Source of the DNA: Geoglobus sp. | GTDB lineage: Archaea > Halobacteriota > Archaeoglobi > Archaeoglobales > Archaeoglobaceae | Assembly (NCBI GenBank): GCA_027019885.1 | Contig: JALUWC010000478.1 | Span: 1 to 7,409 of the forward strand | DNA length: 7,409 nt | Reading direction: 5' to 3' | In this document: piece by piece, positions 5,962 through 7,409 of the stretch | Position numbering within the stretch: the first letter of the stretch is position 1 | How the letters are laid out: the number at the start of each line of letters is the position of its first letter | Made by a program: the position numbers and the translations under genes | Notes under the pieces: model-generated | What the model saw: only the letters and a program-made list of their open reading frames with translations | What the model was told of the DNA's origin: nothing | Databases searched by the model: none

Positions 5962-6234
5962 GTGCTTGCGAGGGACTGGATAGGACTGGGGGTTGAGGTG
6001 GTTGATAGTCCGAATTCAGGTGAAATCGGTCTGAAGGGTATGGTGGTTGATGAAACGATGAAAACGCTCAGAATAGAAACGGAAAAAGGGGTTAAAGTGG
6101 TGGCAAAAAGCGAGAGGGTATTTGAGGTCGAGATAGATGGTGAAAGATTCAGAATTAATGGCGATCTCATCGCCTTCAGACCTGAGGAGAGGATAATGAG
6201 AGGTTTGATGATGGCAAGCAAAATTAAAGGGTGA
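5962..6234 (+). CDS. rnp1: RNase P protein component 1 (Rpp29/POP4 family)
   Basis: This 90-residue protein is the archaeal Rnp1 family, related to eukaryotic Rpp29/Pop4. It has an Sm-like beta barrel that binds RNase P RNA with Rpp21 and helps 5' processing of pre-tRNA. Conserved parts are ARDWIGL at 3-9, [20 protein letters not shown] (13-32), EKGVKVVAK (41-49) and [12 protein letters not shown] (67-78). Location between L29 and S17 is usual in euryarchaea. The start is uncertain. GTG 5962 is the only ordinary start codon in frame after the S3 stop, and it lies two bases after the L29 stop. It has no well-placed GGTG, and relatives generally have about ten residues before the ARDWIG motif, while only two are present here. 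Confidence 0.92.
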   Translation: MLARDWIGLGVEVVDSPNSGEIGLKGMVVDETMKTLRIETEKGVKVVAKSERVFEVEIDGERFRINGDLIAFRPEERIMRGLMMASKIKG

Positions 6235-6235
6235 T
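6229..6235 (+). promoter_or_regulatory. Ribosome binding site of S17, containing the Rnp1 stop codon
   Basis: GGGTGAT stands four bases before ATG 6240 and includes the Rnp1 stop TGA (6232-6234). It singles out ATG 6240 among the four closely spaced in-frame candidates GTG 6231, ATG 6234, TTG 6237 and ATG 6240. Confidence 0.82.
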
Positions 6236-6239
6236 GTTG

Positions 6240-6563
6240 ATGAGAGATATTGGAATTAATGTTAAGGCACCTGAAAAGGAATGTCAGGATAAAAACTGTC
6301 CTTTTCATGGAAGATTATCTGTGAGGGGGCAGGTATTCAGAGGTAGGGTTGTAAAAACCTATGAAAAGTCTGCCGTGATTGAGAGGGAGCTTATAAGGTA
6401 TGTACCAAAATATGAGAGATACCTAAAAAAAGGGAGCAAGATGCACGCTCACAATCCTCCATGTATAGATGCAAAACCCGGTGATACTGTAACGATAGCC
6501 GAATGCAGACCCATAAGCAAGACAAAGAGCTTTGTTATAGTCGAAAAGGTGGTGGAAGAATGA
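6240..6563 (+). CDS. rps17: Small-subunit ribosomal protein S17 (uS17)
   Basis: From ATG 6240 the protein has 107 residues and begins [15 protein letters not shown], the standard start of archaeal S17. Diagnostic is the cysteine-containing segment [17 protein letters not shown], with Cys15, Cys20 and His23; bacterial S17 lacks it. The OB-fold follows, with [23 protein letters not shown] and the C-terminal [20 protein letters not shown], the family signature. S17 binds 16S rRNA early in assembly. Two further cysteines (75 and 89) are present; whether any of these residues bind a metal cannot be seen. The stop overlaps the L14 start as ATGA. Confidence 0.97.
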   Translation: MRDIGINVKAPEKECQDKNCPFHGRLSVRGQVFRGRVVKTYEKSAVIERELIRYVPKYERYLKKGSKMHAHNPPCIDAKPGDTVTIAECRPISKTKSFVIVEKVVEE

Positions 6564-6958
6564 GGGCAAAAAAGGCGAAGATTCCAAGAGCTTTGCCTAC
6601 AGGAGCAAGATTGATATGCGCAGACAATAGTGGAGCAAGAGAACTTGAGATCATAGCAGTGAGGGGATACAAGGGAGTCAGGAGAAGATATCCCTCTGCA
6701 GGAGTTGGGGATATTGTTGTGGTGAGCGTTAAGAAGGGAAGCCCTGATATAAGGAAGCAGGTGCATTATGCTGTGGTTGTGAGGCAGAGGAAGGAGTACA
6801 GAAGACCTGATGGTACAAGAGTCAGATTTGATGATAATGCTGCTGTCATAACGGATCCAAACGGAAATCCGAAGGGAAGTGAGATAAGAGGGCCTGTGGC
6901 AAGAGAGGCTGCTGAGAGATTCAGCAAGATTGGCTCAATTGCCACGATAATTGTGTGA
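6560..6958 (+). CDS. rpl14: Large-subunit ribosomal protein L14 (uL14)
   Basis: Starting at ATG 6560 the protein has 132 residues, the archaeal length. The longer open frame to 6503 lies inside S17 and is ignored. Visible features are [19 protein letters not shown] at 8-26, the L14 signature region [20 protein letters not shown] (35-54), [20 protein letters not shown] (73-92) with the Pro-Asp-Gly loop, and the C-terminal [19 protein letters not shown] (111-129). L14 lies at the subunit interface, where it contacts the small subunit and the anti-association factor aIF6. The GTGGTGG stretch at 6549-6555 overlaps two GGTG motifs, at 6548-6551 and 6551-6554, which bracket the usual spacing. The four-base ATGA overlap with S17 implies coupled translation. 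Confidence 0.97.
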   Translation: MRAKKAKIPRALPTGARLICADNSGARELEIIAVRGYKGVRRRYPSAGVGDIVVVSVKKGSPDIRKQVHYAVVVRQRKEYRRPDGTRVRFDDNAAVITDPNGNPKGSEIRGPVAREAAERFSKIGSIATIIV

Positions 6959-6964
6959 GGTGAG
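6957..6964 (+). promoter_or_regulatory. Ribosome binding site of L24
   Basis: GAGGTGAG overlaps the last two bases of the L14 stop (TGA, 6956-6958) and ends four bases before ATG 6969, giving the same spacing as at the L2 junction. It supports the start at 6969, not the upstream in-frame TTG or GTG codons. Confidence 0.82.
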
Positions 6965-6968
6965 TGTT

Positions 6969-7316
6969 ATGTCAAAACAGCCGAGAAAGCAGAGGAAGAG
7001 GATGTATGAAGCAAAGCTCCATCAGAGGCACAGATTTCTGCATGCCACTCTTTCAAAGGAACTGAGGGAGAAATACGGAAAGAGAGCAATAAGGGTCAGG
7101 AAAGGGGACAAGGTAAAGGTGATGAGAGGGAGCTATGCTGGCCACACAGGTAAGGTTCTTGAGGTTGACATGAAGAAACTCAGAATTTACGTTGATGGAA
7201 TTACTGTGAAAAAGGCAAAAGGAGAGGAGGTTAGTTTGCCAATACATCCGTCAAACATCATGATTGTTGAGATTGGAGAAGAAGATAGTGTTAGAGAGAA
7301 AACACTCAAGAGGTGA
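6969..7316 (+). CDS. rpl24: Large-subunit ribosomal protein L24 (uL24)
   Basis: The protein has 115 residues from ATG 6969, close to the archaeal/eukaryotic L24 (L26) length. The N-terminal SKQPRKQRKRMYEAKLHQRH with ATLSKELREKYGKRAIRVRK is the archaeal/eukaryotic-specific part, and a KOW motif follows at about 44-70 (KGDKVKVMRGSYAGHTGKV). The C-terminal half has DGITVKKAKGEEVSLPIHPS, where the conserved 'HPSN' ends the second beta-sheet. L24 is an assembly initiator that binds 23S rRNA near the tunnel exit. It starts 10 bases after L14, and its stop TGA (7314-7316) is inside the S4e ribosome binding site. Confidence 0.97.
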   Translation: MSKQPRKQRKRMYEAKLHQRHRFLHATLSKELREKYGKRAIRVRKGDKVKVMRGSYAGHTGKVLEVDMKKLRIYVDGITVKKAKGEEVSLPIHPSNIMIVEIGEEDSVREKTLKR

Positions 7317-7317
7317 T
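7311..7317 (+). promoter_or_regulatory. Ribosome binding site of S4e, containing the L24 stop codon
   Basis: AGGTGAT contains the L24 stop and ends four bases before TTG 7322. The precise repetition of the spacing seen at other junctions is the main reason to accept TTG as the S4e start. Confidence 0.82.
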
Positions 7318-7321
7318 TGGT

Positions 7322-7409
7322 TTGCATCAGAAAAGATTAAGCGCCCCAAAAACCTACAAAATACCAAGAAAAGTTAAGAGATGGGTTGTTAAATCATCTC
7401 CTGGGCCTC
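7322..7409 (+). CDS. rps4e: Small-subunit ribosomal protein S4e, N-terminal 29 codons (cut by window end)
   Basis: Translation from TTG 7322 gives a start read as Met, then HQKRLSAPKTYKIPRK, followed by VKRWVVKSSPGP up to the window edge. This is the conserved N-terminus of S4e, whose archaeal and eukaryotic members begin with a basic segment containing kRl.APk.w...rK and a following PGPH. S4e exists only in archaea and eukaryotes, is unrelated to bacterial S4, and regularly follows L24 in archaeal operons. No ATG or GTG offers an alternative in this frame near the binding site, so a TTG start is likely. The rest of the protein (about 240 residues in the family) is outside the window. Confidence 0.93.
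   Translation, partial: MHQKRLSAPKTYKIPRKVKRWVVKSSPGP

Noticed and set aside
5778..6308. 176-codon open frame on the - strand opposite L29/Rnp1/S17
   Set aside because: Same cause: the pyrimidine-rich complement of AGA/GAG-rich genes yields few stops. The protein is Ser/Pro/Leu-rich with no recognisable domain.
6503..6559. Longer L14 frame starting inside S17
   Set aside because: The added residues overlap conserved S17 coding sequence and do not resemble L14. ATG 6560 gives the standard L14 length.

Overview
The window is a long stretch of an archaeal ribosomal-protein operon (the S10/spc-type cluster), read entirely on the + strand. Archaeal origin is shown by the gene content: a SPOUT/OB RNA methyltransferase in front of L3, an RNase P protein (Rnp1/Rpp29 family) between L29 and S17, S4e following L24, and archaeal-length forms of L3, L4, S19, L22 and S17. 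Shine-Dalgarno sites of the GGTGAT type, a TATA box close to the first gene, heavy use of AGA/AGG and ATA codons and a purine-rich coding strand fit a thermophilic euryarchaeon. From remembered similarity of L14 and the gene order, Archaeoglobales (Archaeoglobus, Ferroglobus or Geoglobus) is my best guess. It is an inference, not a demonstration.

Positions 1-714 hold two genes that are not part of the ribosomal cluster. The first is the C-terminal end of an alpha/alpha-toroid protein with prenyltransferase/squalene-cyclase-like repeats. It overlaps by one base a small protein made of a four-cysteine zinc ribbon followed by HEAT-like helical repeats. Their function is unknown.

Positions 715-764 are the only real intergenic gap. 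It carries a TATA box about 26 bases before the methyltransferase start codon, so the operon mRNA probably starts at or next to that ATG (leaderless). From 765 to the window end the order is SPOUT methyltransferase, L3, L4, L23, L2, S19, L22, S3, L29, Rnp1, S17, L14, L24 and the first 29 codons of S4e, which has a TTG start and is cut by the window end. No gap within this run exceeds 10 bases and several genes overlap.

The gene products assemble on, or modify, the translation apparatus: large-subunit proteins (L2, L3, L4, L14, L22, L23, L24, L29), small-subunit proteins (S3, S4e, S17, S19), a tRNA-processing RNase P subunit and a likely rRNA methyltransferase. The sequence feature most worth attention is the junction design. 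Start after start has GGTG beginning 10 bases upstream, and at several junctions the stop codon of the upstream gene lies inside this ribosome binding site. This regularity also decides the starts of L22, S17, L29, L24 and S4e. I see no mobile element, CRISPR array, tRNA, rRNA or clearly novel system; the least characterised material is the gene pair at the left edge.
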